64,000 nucleotides of DNA, from contig JAJGOT010000170.1 in assembly GCA_022457155.1 (NCBI GenBank), positions 776,501 to 840,500 on the forward strand. Direction: 5' to 3'. Source of the DNA: Cladopsammia gracilis (lineage: Eukaryota > Cnidaria > Anthozoa > Scleractinia > Dendrophylliidae). Shown piece after piece: positions 45,561-58,400 of the stretch (positions within the stretch are counted from its first letter, which is position 1; every line of letters starts with the position of its first letter). The notes below the pieces were generated by a model. It did no database searches. It saw nothing but the letters and a program-made list of their open reading frames with translations, and was not told where the DNA came from. Both the position numbers and the translations under genes were made by a program.

Positions 45561-45590
45561 TGTTGTTCTCCTCCTCCTCCTCCTCCTCTT
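45547..45590. repeat. (TTG)n/(CTC)n microsatellite
   Basis: Five TTG units followed by about eight CTC units. Confidence 0.9.
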
Positions 45591-45689
45591 TGGCTCATGG
45601 GGAGAGATGGAAATCAGCAAAGATTTTATTTTCGTTCATGCTGCCCAGCCCTTGTCGTGCTACGACGGTCTCCAGATCAGCGGGTTTTT

Positions 45690-46017
45690 TTAATAACGTT
45701 TTATTTTATTTCATTTCATTAAAGTTCGATTACAATTAACACACTCACACAAGTTCGATTACAGTACAATTAACACACTCACACAAGTTAGATTACAATT
45801 AACACTCACACAAGTTAGATTACAATTAACACACACACACAATACACACATTACATTCACAAAGACTGTACTCGATATGAAGTAATCCATTTAATTAACA
45901 ATTTCAGCAATTGCATGTCAAGTGCCGACATTCATGATCAATTTTTGTTGTTACAATATTAACGCCATTTCCGTAAATGAATGGACATTTTGTTTCGCGA
46001 TTTAGCAATAATAGTTT
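45690..46017 (-). repeat. 3' end of an L1-like LINE with ~29-bp tandem units
   Basis: Between 45724 and 45845 a unit AAGTTCGATTACAATTAACA + CACTCACAC is repeated about four to five times. Together with the T-rich 45686-45722 (A-rich tail on the minus strand) this looks like the 3'UTR of the L1-like element whose ORF ends at 46018. Confidence 0.6.
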
Positions 46018-48015
46018 CTATTTGATAAACCTTATTGAGTCTTGCCAGGAAAACTCTAAGACCAGGGTTTGTTTTGGTGCGTCTACAGTTATAGATATTC
46101 TGTTTACCAACCAACAAAAATGATTCATGAAAAACTTGTCTTCACATTCCTGTATACCAAATAATATATCCTTATCTGAAAGATTGTTTATTACTACACC
46201 CAGATCGCTACACCATTTAATAACTTCAGCCCAAAATTTCACGGTTTTTTGGCAAGATACAAAAATATGTTCGGGTGATTCATTCGCCATATCACACAAA
46301 GAACATAAAGGTGACGAAACTATACAAATTTTATGTAAAAAGGCATTTGTGGCCAGAAATCTGTTTAACAGTTTATATTGAAACTCGCGCGATTTTGTAT
46401 CGAGAGCCACTTGGTAAGGTAAGCTATAAATTTCTTTCCAGTTTAAACTGTCATTTTCAAATTGTTCGATGTATTTCTTTTGAGCGGTAGGTTGGACGAT
46501 GACCCTGTCCGCATTTCTTTCTAGATACTTTTCGAATCAGCATTACTTAGTAAAACATTTTTTCAGACAAAGACAACTGTGTCTGCTCATTTAAATTGAA
46601 AAGAACAGGAGAAATAAATACACTCCTCTTTAATGCATAACGCCAGTCATAGGGGAGAGCATCTGAAATAAGCATCTGAAATAAACTGAAATGCATCCAA
46701 TGGCGATACATTTAAGTCTAGCATACTCTTCGTTATGATTTCATTGTTTTTAGAAATAAGATCCCCAATCCTTATGATTCGTTTGTCTACGAGTTTTTTT
46801 TGTTATAAACAGATTTACCACCAATAGAAATAAATCTATTATTCCATAAAACAATTTTTAAAATATCCACCGTATCAACATTGCCTGGACTAGCTTTATT
46901 GGCCATCGAACATTTAGAGAAATCGTGTAAACATTCTTCGTAAAAGGATGAAAGCTTAATGGGCAGCATTTTTACGTCAAAGTTGCAACAGAGGATACAT
47001 TTACCACCAACCGGTTTGATGTAATGGAGAAGAATATTTTTCCAATTACTATGATCATCACTCACAGGCTTTTTGCAGCAAAGTATTCTCTGAGTTTTAA
47101 TAATGGAATCCAGTTGCGGAGCTTTTAGTCCGCCATTTCCAATATCACCAATGAGTGCATGACGTTTCACTTGGTCTTTGCCTTTCCATATAAAGTCAAA
47201 AATAATTTTGTTTACCTCGTTTACAAATTCCTTATCTATACAGATCAGACTGGCACGGTATAAAAAAAATAGGAATAATAAATGTTTTAACAATTTGAAT
47301 TTTACCAATAATAGTGAGATCCCTCCATCTCCAGATTTTTAACTTACCTTTAATGGATTTGGTGATTTCTTCGAAATTAAGTTTGCGTCTAAGACGACGA
47401 TCATAAGTGAAACACACGCCTAAAATCCTTACGAATGTCTTAATCTTTATGTCCCTAAACGCAGTGTGGTAACGATTTGGCGGCACAGTTGTAGAATTCC
47501 CTAGCAATAATATTTCTGATTTATCATGATTTATTGCGAGGCCAGCCGACATTCCCCGAAATGCAACACAAGTTCGAGGAACTTTATTAGAGATTTATCA
47601 TTCTTCAAAAAAGGAGTCAAATCATTAGCGAACAGCGCTAATTTGATTTCTTCCGTCTTCAACCATAATATCCCGAATGTCATTGTTGGACTGTATCGTT
47701 GACGCGAAAGTCTCTAACACAATAATAAAGAGATACGGAGAAAGAGGAACTTCCTTGCCTAACACCACGCTGAGTATCAAAATGTGCAGCAGCGAAGCCA
47801 TTATTTAAAACACAACTAGAAATATTATTATAAAAGTTATGAATCCATCTAATAAATGAAGGGCCGAAGCGAACGGCCGCCAGAGTGCGGAATAGAAATT
47901 CTCTACTCACTGAATCAAATGCCTTTTTAAAATCTATGGCAATCAATCTTCAGTTGATTTTGTATCTCTCAGTATATTCTAAGATGTCTTCTATTGTTCT
48001 AACCGCATCAAAAAT
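46018..48015 (-). pseudogene. L1-like LINE ORF2, RT palm to C-terminus, broken
   Basis: On the minus strand from 48015: IFDAVRTIEDILEYTERYKI, then LIAIDFKKAFDSVSREF, FIRWIHNFYNNISSCVLNNG and RGVRQGSSSFSVSLYYC (47946-47680). Then GLAINHDKSEILLLGNS (47552), IKGKLKIWRWRDLTIIGKIQ, EVNKIIFDFIWKGKDQVKRH (about 47230), and the C-terminal SREFQYKLLNRFL...SPLCSLCDMANESPEHIFVSC (46410-46250). The catalytic YADD segment is damaged between 47680 and 47560. Multiple frameshifts and stops. A different L1 lineage from the one at 30627-33376. Confidence 0.82.
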
Positions 48016-49218
48016 AGTTCATTATCCCTCTTGCTTCCTCATTAGCATTTAAGTATGCGAACGTCCTCCCTGTCGAGTAAACGACAGAGGGAAGCACGAA
48101 GTGCTAGAGAGGCAACGCGAGGGAGGGAGCCGAGGGATGGGCGAGTTGTATTCCCCTTGACTTGTTAGCTTAACTGACACAGATGCATCTCATTAAGTTG
48201 CTTACATAATGCAAATGACGTAATCGCAAGGGATCATAAATATTCAATGAGGTTTGAATAGTTCATTATCCCTCTTGCTGCCTCATTAACATTAAGGTAT
48301 GGGAAAGTCCTCCCTGTCTCACCCGGTAGGGGAAGCCCTCCTAAAGTGACCACCCTACCACAACATCTACATATCAATCCTTACCCCCAATCCTTACCAA
48401 TTCCAATCCTTAGCAATCCCAATCCTCACCTCCAAATCTATTCTCTCAAACATTAAAATCTGCAATTCACACAAACACAAACAGGCTAGAGTAAGTTCAC
48501 GTTTATTGGTCACTCAGAATGCGTGGAGGTTAATAGATAGATTTCCAAAACCCTTACAATCAGGGTCTCGAAAGGGTTATCGGTTACTCGTCTCAGATCT
48601 CCGTCTAGAACTCTGTCAAACTCCTCGAATAACGCAGGCTCTGTCACTTTCTCCGAGCTTGAGGTTCCATCCCGGAGTACCCACTTCAAACTGCGAAGTT
48701 TGGCATTCTGACAAGCCGTGATTGGGTCAAATCTCCAGTGTTCCCGCGTTTTCCTTTGCCCTTTTTTTGGGCTGCTATAGGAAAAAAGAAGGGGATGCTT
48801 TACCAGGAGTAACGGCACCCCTAGATGGAAACCCAAGCCCGGAGAAAACGACCCATCTGCCCGAGAAATCAAGGCAACAAGGGAATGCCTTATAGACAAT
48901 ACGCTTGCTGGGTCATCCCACCGATCAAGGGTTACCGAAAAGAAACAAAACACATCACTTCGCAACAAACAATCCGTTTAAATTCCAGTACACCGTAATT
49001 CACTTAACCATGGTTACCATATGCCTTTGTGGGCGCGTGCGTGTGTAAGGAAAAAAGGTCATTGTCCTTTACCATATCAGTGTTCCTTCCTTTATCATCA
49101 TCATTTGCCATAATCATTTATATTACATAGCCTATCGATTATCCAGTGTCCAGTCCATTTTCTTTTACATTCCGTTTACATGCAGTACTTTAACTTCTTG
49201 GTTATCAAGTACTCTAGG

Positions 49219-49393
49219 CTACAGTCCCTTTTTCGACACTAGAACCCGGTGAATCCTTCGCAAACGGACAGAATTTGACTATGTGACCCATCTTACCGCA
49301 AGAGAAGCATTTCAGATTGAAAGCTCTCCTCCTCCTTACTTTCGGATATGGCGAGAGGCATGCACTTCCAGGCTCTCTTTCGCCTTTTTTTTT
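49219..49393 (-). pseudogene. Gag/ORF1-like CCHC zinc-knuckle fragment
   Basis: The frame reads FNLKCFSCGKMGHIVKFCPF, a C-x2-C-x4-H-x4-C zinc knuckle, to a stop at 49219. The upstream frame is closed by a stop in an A-run, where a one-base shift restores a basic, Gag-like region. Zinc knuckles of this kind occur in LTR-retroelement Gag and in ORF1 of L1/Tx1-like LINEs. Only a remnant is present. Confidence 0.6.
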
Positions 49394-49679
49394 CTAGTTC
49401 ACCACCTTCCGTGCCTTTTCGATGACTTTGCAATCTCTCTGCTTCTTGTTTCGACGCTACTAACTATACAAGAACACTCTGTAACACCTTGCTTTTGACT
49501 ATGCGGCTCTATAAACAGGACCCCAGATTCCCGACAAAATCTGGTTGCACACTAGAGACTTCGAGTTCCGCGGCTACCACGCCTAGCTTCCAGTCCCATC
49601 AGAGGGTTACTCTTAACTTCAACTCCAATGCCACAACAGCTATTTGCAGCGTTATCCCTTGTGTGGCAAACTGCCACGC

Positions 49680-50280
49680 CCCTGGTTAGCATACAGCCAC
49701 ATCTCCTTTGTGGGCACACAGCCAGATCTCTTTACGGGCCCACAGCCACACCTCTGTGGACACACTACCAGACATCTTTGTGGGCACTCACCCCCGCTTT
49801 TGTAGGGACACAGCCACACATCTTTGCGGGCACCCAACCTGCTGTTGTTCATACAGCTACATCTCTTGGGTGGGCACACAGCCACACCCCTTAGTTGGAA
49901 CACAACCACACCTCCGTGGAGGGAACACAGCCATACCTTTTCGGTGGGCACACAGCCACACGTCCTTGGTGGCACATAGCCACACCTCCTTGGTGGGCAC
50001 ATAGCCACACCTCCTTTGTGGGCACACAGCCACACCCCTTAATGGGCACATAGCCACACCTGTTCGGTGGGCACACAGCCACACCCCCTTGGTGGCACAT
50101 AGCCACATCTCCTTGTTGGGCACACAGCCACACTTCTTTGGTGGGCACATAGCCACACCTCTTCGGTGGGCACACAGCCACGCTCTTGGATGGGCACACA
50201 GCCACACCTTTTGGATGGGCACACAGCCACACCTCTTGGATAGGCACACAGCTCCACCTCTTGGGTGAGAAGCAGCAACA
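49680..50280. repeat. ~25-bp minisatellite, about 24 units
   Basis: Unit GGGCACACAGCCACACCTCT + TTGGT with variants (CATAGCCACA, TGTGG). Units of 24-27 bases keep several frames open on both strands, giving spurious CVPTK/WLCAH repeat proteins. Confidence 0.92.
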
Positions 50281-50330
50281 CTCCATACCCTATACCCAAA
50301 AGGTTTCACCCCCTTCCGTTGGTCGTATAT

Positions 50331-51400
50331 CCTACCTTTAACATAGGCACATTGGTTGAAATGTATAATACTGGAAAGGACAGATTCGAGTCTTTTAGCG
50401 ATCGCCTTTGATCCTATTTTAACATCAACATTAATCGGAGAAATTGGTCTCCAGTTAGAAATATCTCTTTTATCCTTATCTTTTTTCTCTAATAATGTTA
50501 TGATGGCTTGCCTTTTTGATTTGATAATTCACCGAAGTCATAGGAATCATTGATGCTAGCTACTAGTAGTTCCCCAACAGTGTTCCAAAAACACTTATAA
50601 AATTCCGCAGTTAATCCATCATTACCTGGGGATTTGTTGGATTCGAAAGATTTGAGACTCCCAACACATTCATCCATTGTTAATTTACCTTCGCATACTT
50701 TGACATTATCAGGAGAGAGTCTAGGCATAAGCGGATTTTCCAAAAAAAGAATTCATCAAGATTTCAGACGGCTCAAGATTATCCTTTTTGTAGAGATTAG
50801 AATAAAAACCCTCAAATAACCCCCAAAATCCTTTTTGGATCTGTGACTCCAACACCTTCATTATTAAAAATCTTACGAATTGAAGATTTAACCTTTCGAT
50901 AAGATTCAAGATTTAAAAAATATTTATTGTTTTTTTCTCCCTTTTCATACCAAGTTGCCTTCGATCCAATAATTGCTCCCATTGCTACTTCGTCATAAAC
51001 AATAACATACTTCATTTTAAGGATTTCCAGTTTTTCTGTATTCTCAGAAGTAGGGCTGTTACTGCATTTTTCTTCCATGTCTTTAAGAGAGTTTTTAATA
51101 TCAAATATTTTTTTCTTCTTAGTCATCCTTTTCTTTGCTATATTTTATCGTCACCTGTCTTATCTTATACTTAATTACTCTTTTCTCGATCACCTCTTTA
51201 AATTCATCTAGCCAAATCGGTACACTTCTGTTGATTAAAACTACAAAATTGTCATCATGAATTAAGCTGGCATTAAATTTCCAAAACGAAGGGCTATGTT
51301 TTTGCTTCTCTATATTATTAATATGAAGAAAAATCGCGGAGTGGTCAGCGTTGTTATTTCCAGTTTTAGCATTTAAGACTCCTACGATCAGGGTCACAAT
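50331..51400 (-). pseudogene. L1-like LINE ORF2, endonuclease end and RT N-terminal region
   Basis: On the minus strand: end of the endonuclease (NAKTGNNNADHSAIF, with the ADH active-site motif equivalent to SDH), then WLDEFKEVIEKR and VAMGAIIGSKATWYEKGEKN (about 51000). Then FYSNLYKKDN and DECVGSLKSFESNKSPGNDG (about 50660), EFYKCFWNTVGELLVASIND, and DISNWRPISPINVDVKIGSK up to CAYVKGR at 50331. Frameshifts occur at about 51120, 50740 and 50500. Continues at 48015. Confidence 0.8.
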
Positions 51401-52345
51401 TTTTTTCGGCTGGTGGTATTCCTAATCAGTTGCATCGCTATAGTTGGGGTATATACTAGTATAACAGACATGGCTAGAGTAATGATTCGTTCCTAGACCG
51501 GTTCCCATTCCATCAAGCTGTCGGCTGCCACTCTTGACAAAACAAGGCCCACTCCATTCACATGGGGATCATCGTCGTTGGGGTTCCATAGCACAGGATG
51601 GTCTCTCCAGATGCTGACCGCAACGACCCCAAGGTATTCTACCTCATCCCACCCACTCCGAGAGTACTTAAGGTTTATCTCTTCATTTAAGATGTGTCAG
51701 TTGTTGGTTGTTTATAGATCCGTGAGTGTTACAGCTGCCCGGGGAAGAGGGACGCCCATATAAAAATGAGGGGGTGCTCGTCGCAAATTTTTGAAAAACA
51801 CCCTAAAATGTGCCAGAATCTTGTTTGATGGGTGTGGCTCAAATAAAGTTTTACCCCTATTAAAAGAGGTACCGATTCTAAAACAACACATGTCATGTTC
51901 TGTGATATTTTTTCGGCTTTATACCCTAAAAGGTACCGCGATAATTCTAACTGTGGTCATTGTAGATTTAAGTACCTTAAGCGGTACCAATCTACAAATT
52001 TTAACCCCCTAAAAGGTACGACGAGCACCCCAAAAAGGCCAACCACATTTTTCTCCAAACAGTGTCAACCGTTTATAGCAATGGTTTCCATCTTTTTTAA
52101 AATCCAAAAGTTTCTTATTTCTTTAGGCAATTAGCTTTTCAGTCTCTTTTTTAGCTTCTACCTTGTTTAGAAACAAATGAAATTTTGGGAGAGATTTGTT
52201 TCCTCTGCACTTCCATATATACTAAGTTTACCCAGAATTATCAAATAATTTAGAAGATCATTACTATTAAAAAATTCCAACTATAACTTCTTTTAGCTTC
52301 CAAAACGTCTGCGCGTATAGGAGGAGTTATAAAAGAGGTGATAAA

Positions 52346-53275
52346 GGTCCTCTTTATAAAGTCCGCTGCAGAAGTAGATACGATAGACCTGGCACAAGTG
52401 CTTTTGTAAAGAGGACGCTGTTGTGTGCCTTGGCTTTTACAGTCGACAATCCATGGTCTATTTGGTGGAATATGGGTGATCCAGTATTTAAGAACCTATT
52501 ACTGGAAAATGTTAAGGTTTACATGCAGGTGTTTTATGGACAAGATGCTTTTGTGTACCTTGGTTTTATAGCAGACAATCAACGGTCTCTTTGGTTGGAT
52601 ATCAGAATTGGGGTAATAAGAGCCCATTGATGGACCGTGAAGTAAAGGTTTTCACTGACCCTATATGTTGGGCATGTATTCAAGTATTGTTAGACAATAG
52701 ATATTATAAGATTGTATTACCAGACTAGAAATGGTTTCTTTGGTTGGATGTGAGTTTGGGGGTATTTAGAGTCCATTGATGGACATGTAATGTTACGGTT
52801 TACATGAATTGTATACACCGTGCAAGATATAAATAAGACGTATTTTGTAAACAATATGCTGTTGTGTAGCAGATCATCAATGGTCTCTTTGTTTGAATTG
52901 TGAGAATTGGTGGTGTTTAGAGCCCATTCATGGTCTGATTCAGAGCATGGACGATTTTGGAAAGAAGGGAACCGAATTCTCCTCATTCCTAAATTCGGAA
53001 TAGGATACTATTCCAAGAACTATTTTGCACAATAGCGATATTTTGGATTGACAACGAAAGTTTCACGCGGTCCGATATAAATTGGAATCTTGACAATTGG
53101 CAGTATTGCGGTTCTCACATAATTAAGTATCTGTTATTAAGCTAATTATAAGTCACCACATTTCGAATCCTTTGGATGCAGCATGAAATTTTGAGAACCG
53201 AGGAGGTATCACGGAATTGTGAATTCTAAATGTTAAAATAATCGCATAAAGAAACTTTATGCTGCATGCTTAATT
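52346..53275. other. spacer of the giant inverted repeat
   Basis: Contains about four degenerate units of ~130-140 bases (TGGTCTCTTTGG...GAATTGGGGT...AGAGCCCATTGATGG) at 52410-52945. A piece of the gene-C-upstream repeat family (TTTTGCACAATAG, AAGTTTCACGCGGTCCGATA) lies at 53020-53240. No gene. Confidence 0.5.
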
Positions 53276-53640
53276 ATGTTTATTACCTCTTTTACAACTG
53301 CTCTTATGCGCAGACGTTTTGGAATAGATTTAGTATTTGGTGGCGCGAACTCCGTGGAGAACATTTGAGCTTATCGCTAAAAGAAGTTATAGTTGGAATT
53401 TTTAATAGTAATGATCTTCTAAATTATTTGATAATTCTGGGTAAACTTAGTATGGGAGTGCAGAAGAAACAAATCCCTCCCAAAATATCATTTGTTTCTA
53501 AACAAGGTAGAAGCTAAGAAAGAGACTGAAAAGCTAATTGCCTAAAGAAATAAGAAACTTCTGGATTTTAAAAAAAGATGGAAACCATTGCTATCAACGG
53601 TTCACACTGTTTGGAGAAAAATGTGGTTGGCCTTTTTGGG
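53276..53640 (+). pseudogene. L1-like LINE ORF2 C-terminal fragment in the right arm
   Basis: Plus-strand frame: LFYNCSYAQTFWNRFSIWWR, then LSLSLKEVIVGIFNSNDLLN, YLIILGKLSM; after a frame change, sequence near KETEKLI and KKMETIAING. This is the region following the C-terminal Cys/His cluster of L1/Tx1-like ORF2. The mirrored, shorter copy is at 52060-52345. Confidence 0.7.
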
Positions 53641-54849
53641 GTGCTCGTCGTACCTTTTAGGGGGTCAAAATTTGTAGATTGGTACCGCTTTAAGGTACTT
53701 AAATCTAAAAAGACCACAGTTAGAATTATCGCGGTACCTTGTAGGGTATAAAGCCGAAAAAATATGACAAAACATGACATGTGTTGTTTTGGAATTGGTA
53801 CCTCTTTTAATAGGGGTAAAACTTCATTTGAGCCACACCCATCAAACAAGATTCTGGTACCTTTTAGGGTGTTTTTCAAAAATTTGCGACGAGCACCCCG
53901 TCATTTTTATATGGGAGTCCCTCTTTCTCGGGCATCTGTAACACTCACGGATCTATAAACAACCAACAACTGACACATCTTAAATGAAGAGATAAACCTT
54001 AAGTACTCTCGGAGTGAGTGGGATGAGGTAGAATACCTTGGGGTCGTTGCGGTCAGCATCTGGAGAGACCATCCTGTGCTATGGAACCCCAACGACGATG
54101 ATCCCCATGTGAATGGAGTGGGCCTTGTTTTGTCAAGAGTGGCAGCCGACAGCTTGATGGAATGGGAACCGGTCTAGGAACGAATCATTACCCTCCAAAT
54201 GCTAGCCATGTCGGTTATACTAGTATATACCCCAGCTATAGCGATGCAACTGATTAGGAATATCACCAGCCGAAAAAGATGTGACCCTGATGGTAGGAGA
54301 CTTTAATGCTAAAACTGGAAATAACAACGCTGACCACTCTGCGATTTTTCTTCATATTAATAATATAGAGAAACAAAAACATGGCCCTTCGTTTTGGAAA
54401 TTTAATGCCAGCTTACTTGATGATGATAATTTTGTAGTTTTAATCAACCGAAGTGTACCGATTTGGCTAGATGAATTTAAAGAGGTGATCGATAAAAGAG
54501 TTCTATGGGATTTAATTAAGTATAAGATAAGACTGGTGACGATAAAATATAGCAAAGAAAAGGCTCGACTAAGAAGAAAAACCTAAGTAGGGCTATTACT
54601 ACATTTTTCTTCCATGTCTTTAAGAGAGTTTTCAATATCAAATATTTTTTTTTTTATTCTAATCTCTACAAAAAGGATGATCTTGATCCGTCTGAAATCT
54701 TGATGAATTTTTTTTGGAAAATCCGCTTATGCCTAGACTCTCTCCTGATAATCTCAAAGTATGCGAAGGTAAATTAACAATGGGTGAATGTGTTAGGAGT
54801 CTCAAATCTTTCGAATCCAACAAATCTCCAGGTAATGATGGATTAACTG

Positions 54850-55205
54850 CGGATAAATCACTACCCAGTGGATAGGCATTAGCAAAACCAATTGTGTTAT
54901 CCACTGGATAGTGTTTTATCCGGTGAATGCGCTATCCACCTTTTGAACAACCGGGGCAAGAAAAGGTGAATAGTTCACTTAGATAGGAAACGCAAAACGG
55001 ACAGCTTTAATTAACTGAAATTGTATCAGCAGGTATCACTGTTATTAAGCTAATTATAAGTCACCACTTTTCTTGCCCCGGTTGTTCAAAAGGTGGATAG
55101 CGCTATTCACCGGATAAAACACTATCCAGTGGATAACACAATTGGTTTTGCTAATGCCTATCCACTGGATAGTGATTTATCCGATTGATAGCGTTATCAA
55201 CCTTT
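54850..55205. mobile_element. MITE with ~110-bp TIRs
   Basis: CGGATAAATCACTACCCAGT + GGATAGGCATTAGCAAAACC at the left is inverted at 55140-55182. The arms run on to CACCTTTTGAACAACCGGGG / CCCCGGTTGTTCAAAAGGTG around a ~100-base centre. A partial third TIR follows at 55183-55215. It disrupts the outer end of the right LINE arm. Confidence 0.85.
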
Positions 55206-55408
55206 TGAACAACTGGGGCCTGGAGTATAGCAGGCCATCGTAGTCAAAAGTAGATATACAGATATCTCTCAGATATTTCATATATTCAATATATCATTTT
55301 GAGATAAACGGTTTGCAAAACGTTTTGTATAATTTATTTGCATTCACACTTTTCAATTCTAATCGTTTTGTAAACCGATTTCCTTTTCGTTTTTTTTTTC
55401 TTCTGCGA

Positions 55409-58400
55409 GTTCTTGTCAGTTATAAAAAATACTGTGGTCATCGCCCAGGCTAAAATATCTATTCTGGTAAGGGAACTTCAACCTTTATTAGAATAAGAAT
55501 AATAAGACTTATGATAATTAAAAAAGAGACACTTTTTCGGGGAATATGAGGGTGTTGTGGAAACACGACTCAATGTTTCGCTTTGATAATAAAGATATTA
55601 GGCTTGATAAATTCATATAGCAGGATAGATTTTAACTACGTTATAAAATATATTCCAATCAGTGTTTTCATGGGCACCGAGCAGGGAATTAAATTCGCAT
55701 GTGTAAATAGGAACTGCCTGTGAGAATGAGAATTTTGGTAGTTTCCTGCATAGAATAATACTAACAGGTCTTGAGGACAAAAGCGGCGAAATTGGATTTG
55801 GCGTTTTTGTTCAAGGAATCGCTTTGCACAATAGTTATGTTTTGGCTTGTGAGCGAATGTCTTCCTTTGAAAGTTTCACCCGCGCGGTCCGTTATAACAT
55901 TGCATAGCATAGTTCGTAGCAGTTTTCATATAATTAAGCATAATTTAGCATAAACATTTGAGGACGTTCGCTTACGGGGTTTTATGTTTTTCCTCGAGTG
56001 TAACCTTAAGTTTTACTGGATATGAGACTCATGATCTGGATAGTAGCAGGCTTGCTATAATTTTAGGAAGGAAGACGACGCAGTTGATTTTACAAGACAT
56101 GTTTATACGCGTGTCAATTTTAACGCCGAGCTCGGTCGCTTATTCGGAGTTGTTTGCGGAGGAGAAGGGCCGTATCCTATTCCACCCTAATTGTTACATT
56201 ACTATCATAAACGCATGATGTGCTAAATTTGTGTAGGGTAGTACTGGCGCGGTATTTTGGGGAAGGACTAGTAGAAATAACTAAACTTGATTACTTCTTA
56301 ATGAAACTTGAAATCATCTAAAGGATGGGAACTAATTATAAATAGTAAAATAGAGACTGCCTGTGAGGGAATTTTGGTAGTTTCCTCCATAGATTTAAAC
56401 TGGCAATTCTTGAGTAAAAATTGAGGACGTTTAAATACAACCGCGGCAATTTGTTAATTAGAGTTAATGTTCACTGAATCATTTTGCACAATAGGTGTGT
56501 TTTGGCTTGTGAGCGAAAGTTTCACCCGCAGTCCGATATAAATTGTAATCTTGACAATTGGCTGTATTGCGGTTTTCACACAATTACGCATAATGCAGCA
56601 TGAAATTTTGAGTACCGAGGAGGTATCACGGAATTGTGAAATTTAATTCTAAATTAAAGTAGTAATCGCATAATGAAACAAAAAAAAATACCTTAAGAGG
56701 AAAAAGAGAAAAGTTTTTATTTGATAATCGATTGTAGATGGAAACCGATCAACCTTTGCAGGCTGCTTGCAAATAATGAATCAAACGTTTTTTTTTTTTA
56801 TGTTCAACTAACCACTTCACAAAGTCAAGATACAGAGACAGATAAATGATGAGTTATATCAGTAAACTGAGTGACTTCCTCTTCTACAAGCTACGGAAAA
56901 GTTCTGCATATCTAGTATTTCTTTTTTAAAATGGATACCGACTTGTAATATAATCGGCAGGTGGATTCATAATAAAATAAATAAAATGGTTACTCTGGAA
57001 AACGCTTTTGTTGGATAAAAATGGATACTGTAGAAATACCGGCCGCCAATGGTTTGTTGGGGTTCAGTGAAGACAACTATTATGGCTCTTATGCGCCCTT
57101 GTGTAGAATCTTGAGAGAATAGAGATATTCATTTGCGACATGAATATTTAAATTTAACACACTGTAGTTTGAATTTAAAAAAAACCTAATTAGTTTGAAA
57201 TTTGCACGTTTCTTCATAAAGACGGGCTTTTTAGTAAACTCGATCAACACTCGGCCTCTGAAGAATTCTCCGGAGTTATAGTCGAAACGTGGTATGTTTT
57301 TGAGCAGTAAATTATATTTTGATACATGTGTAGTTTAAATAATTCGAAACTATTCCAAACGATTCGAAATGTGATGACGTAACAGTAAAACCTGCTGTAG
57401 TAACCCGATCCATATATTTGGCTCAACTATTGAAATAAGATAAAGATTTCTGTTTTGCGTTTCTTGTCTAAGTGAAATATATTCACCTTGTTTGAGCTCT
57501 GGAGAACAATAAGACTTAAATTTACTTAGTTATCACCAAGATTAGGACTAAGAATTTATACCATTTTACAAAGTCACGATATTAATAGTTCAGGACGAGG
57601 ATCATTTTAAATAATTGATTAGAAACGTCACTGAGTTTAATTGATTGCGATACCTGCTTGTAGGAACCTGACTCATATATTTGGGCCGAAAATAACAAAT
57701 AATACCAGAGGCTTAATGAACGGCCCGAAGACAAGTTATTTTCAACTAAGAAAAAAAAAAAAATACTGTAATCAGCGACCAGGCTTAAAAATTCATTCTG
57801 GTAAAGGTCCTTCAACGTTTTCATTACAATAAGAATAACAAAACTTATAATAATTTTTAAAGAAACCACGACTTTTTCGGGGAACATTGAGGCTCTTGGG
57901 GAAACACAACTCAATGTTTTAGGCTCGATAAAATCAGATAGCAGTAAATATATATATATATAGTATATGGATTGTAACTAAATAATAAAATATATTCCAA
58001 TTAGTGCATGCATGGGCACCAAGCAAATAATTAATTGGCATGTGTAAATAGAGACCCAGTGCCTGTGAGGGAATTTTGGTAGTTTCCTCCATTTACAATT
58101 AAACTGGCAGGTCTTGAGTAAAAATTGTGGACGTTAAAATACAACCGCGGCAAATTGGATTTAGAGTTAATGTTCACTGAATTATTTTGCACAATAGCTT
58201 AATGTTTTAGCTTGTGAGCGAAAGTTTCACGCGCGGTCCGATATAAATTGGAATCTTGACAACTGGCAGTATGATTGCGGTTTTCACATAATTAAGCCTG
58301 ATGCAGCATGAAATTGTGAGGACCGAGGTATCACGGATTTGCGAAATAGATTTCTAAATTATACTAATAATCGCATAATGAAACTAAAAAAAAAAATTCC

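Larger units (their letters stand above)
48016..50330 (-). mobile_element. 2.3-kb insertion splitting the L1-like LINE
   Basis: LINE sequence stops at CAYVKGR (50331) and resumes with (T)IFDAVRTIED (48015), which would be contiguous in an intact ORF, so this block is an insertion. It contains a ~58-bp direct repeat (48016-48074 and 48262-48320, TTCATTATCCCTCTTGC...), a minus-strand zinc-knuckle fragment, a minus frame of 152 codons (48510-48968) of unknown nature, and a minisatellite near its right edge. No RT or transposase recognised. Possibly a non-autonomous retroelement read on the minus strand. Confidence 0.6.
50606..54856. repeat. giant inverted repeat built from L1-like LINE sequence
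   Basis: The left arm (about 50606-52345) and right arm (about 53276-54856) are reverse complements over roughly 1.5 kb at high identity, with a spacer of about 930 bases. From centre outwards the arms carry a LINE ORF2 C-terminal region, a block with GTGCTCGTCG and GGTACC repeats, a block with CGACGATGATCCCCATGTGA, the endonuclease end and the RT N-terminal region. The left arm lacks ~60 bases near 52297. The right arm lacks about 240 bases around 54590-54660, where a ~65-base piece (TTTTTCTTCCATGTCTTTAA) is in flipped orientation. Confidence 0.85.

Noticed and set aside
49628..50309. CVPTK/WLCAH repeat proteins
   Set aside because: Products of the 25-bp minisatellite in shifting frames on both strands.
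51578..54092. Identical 61-residue frames on opposite strands (MGFHSTGWSLQML...)
   Set aside because: They are the two arms of the inverted repeat. No domain or transcript evidence, and the block is repetitive DNA.
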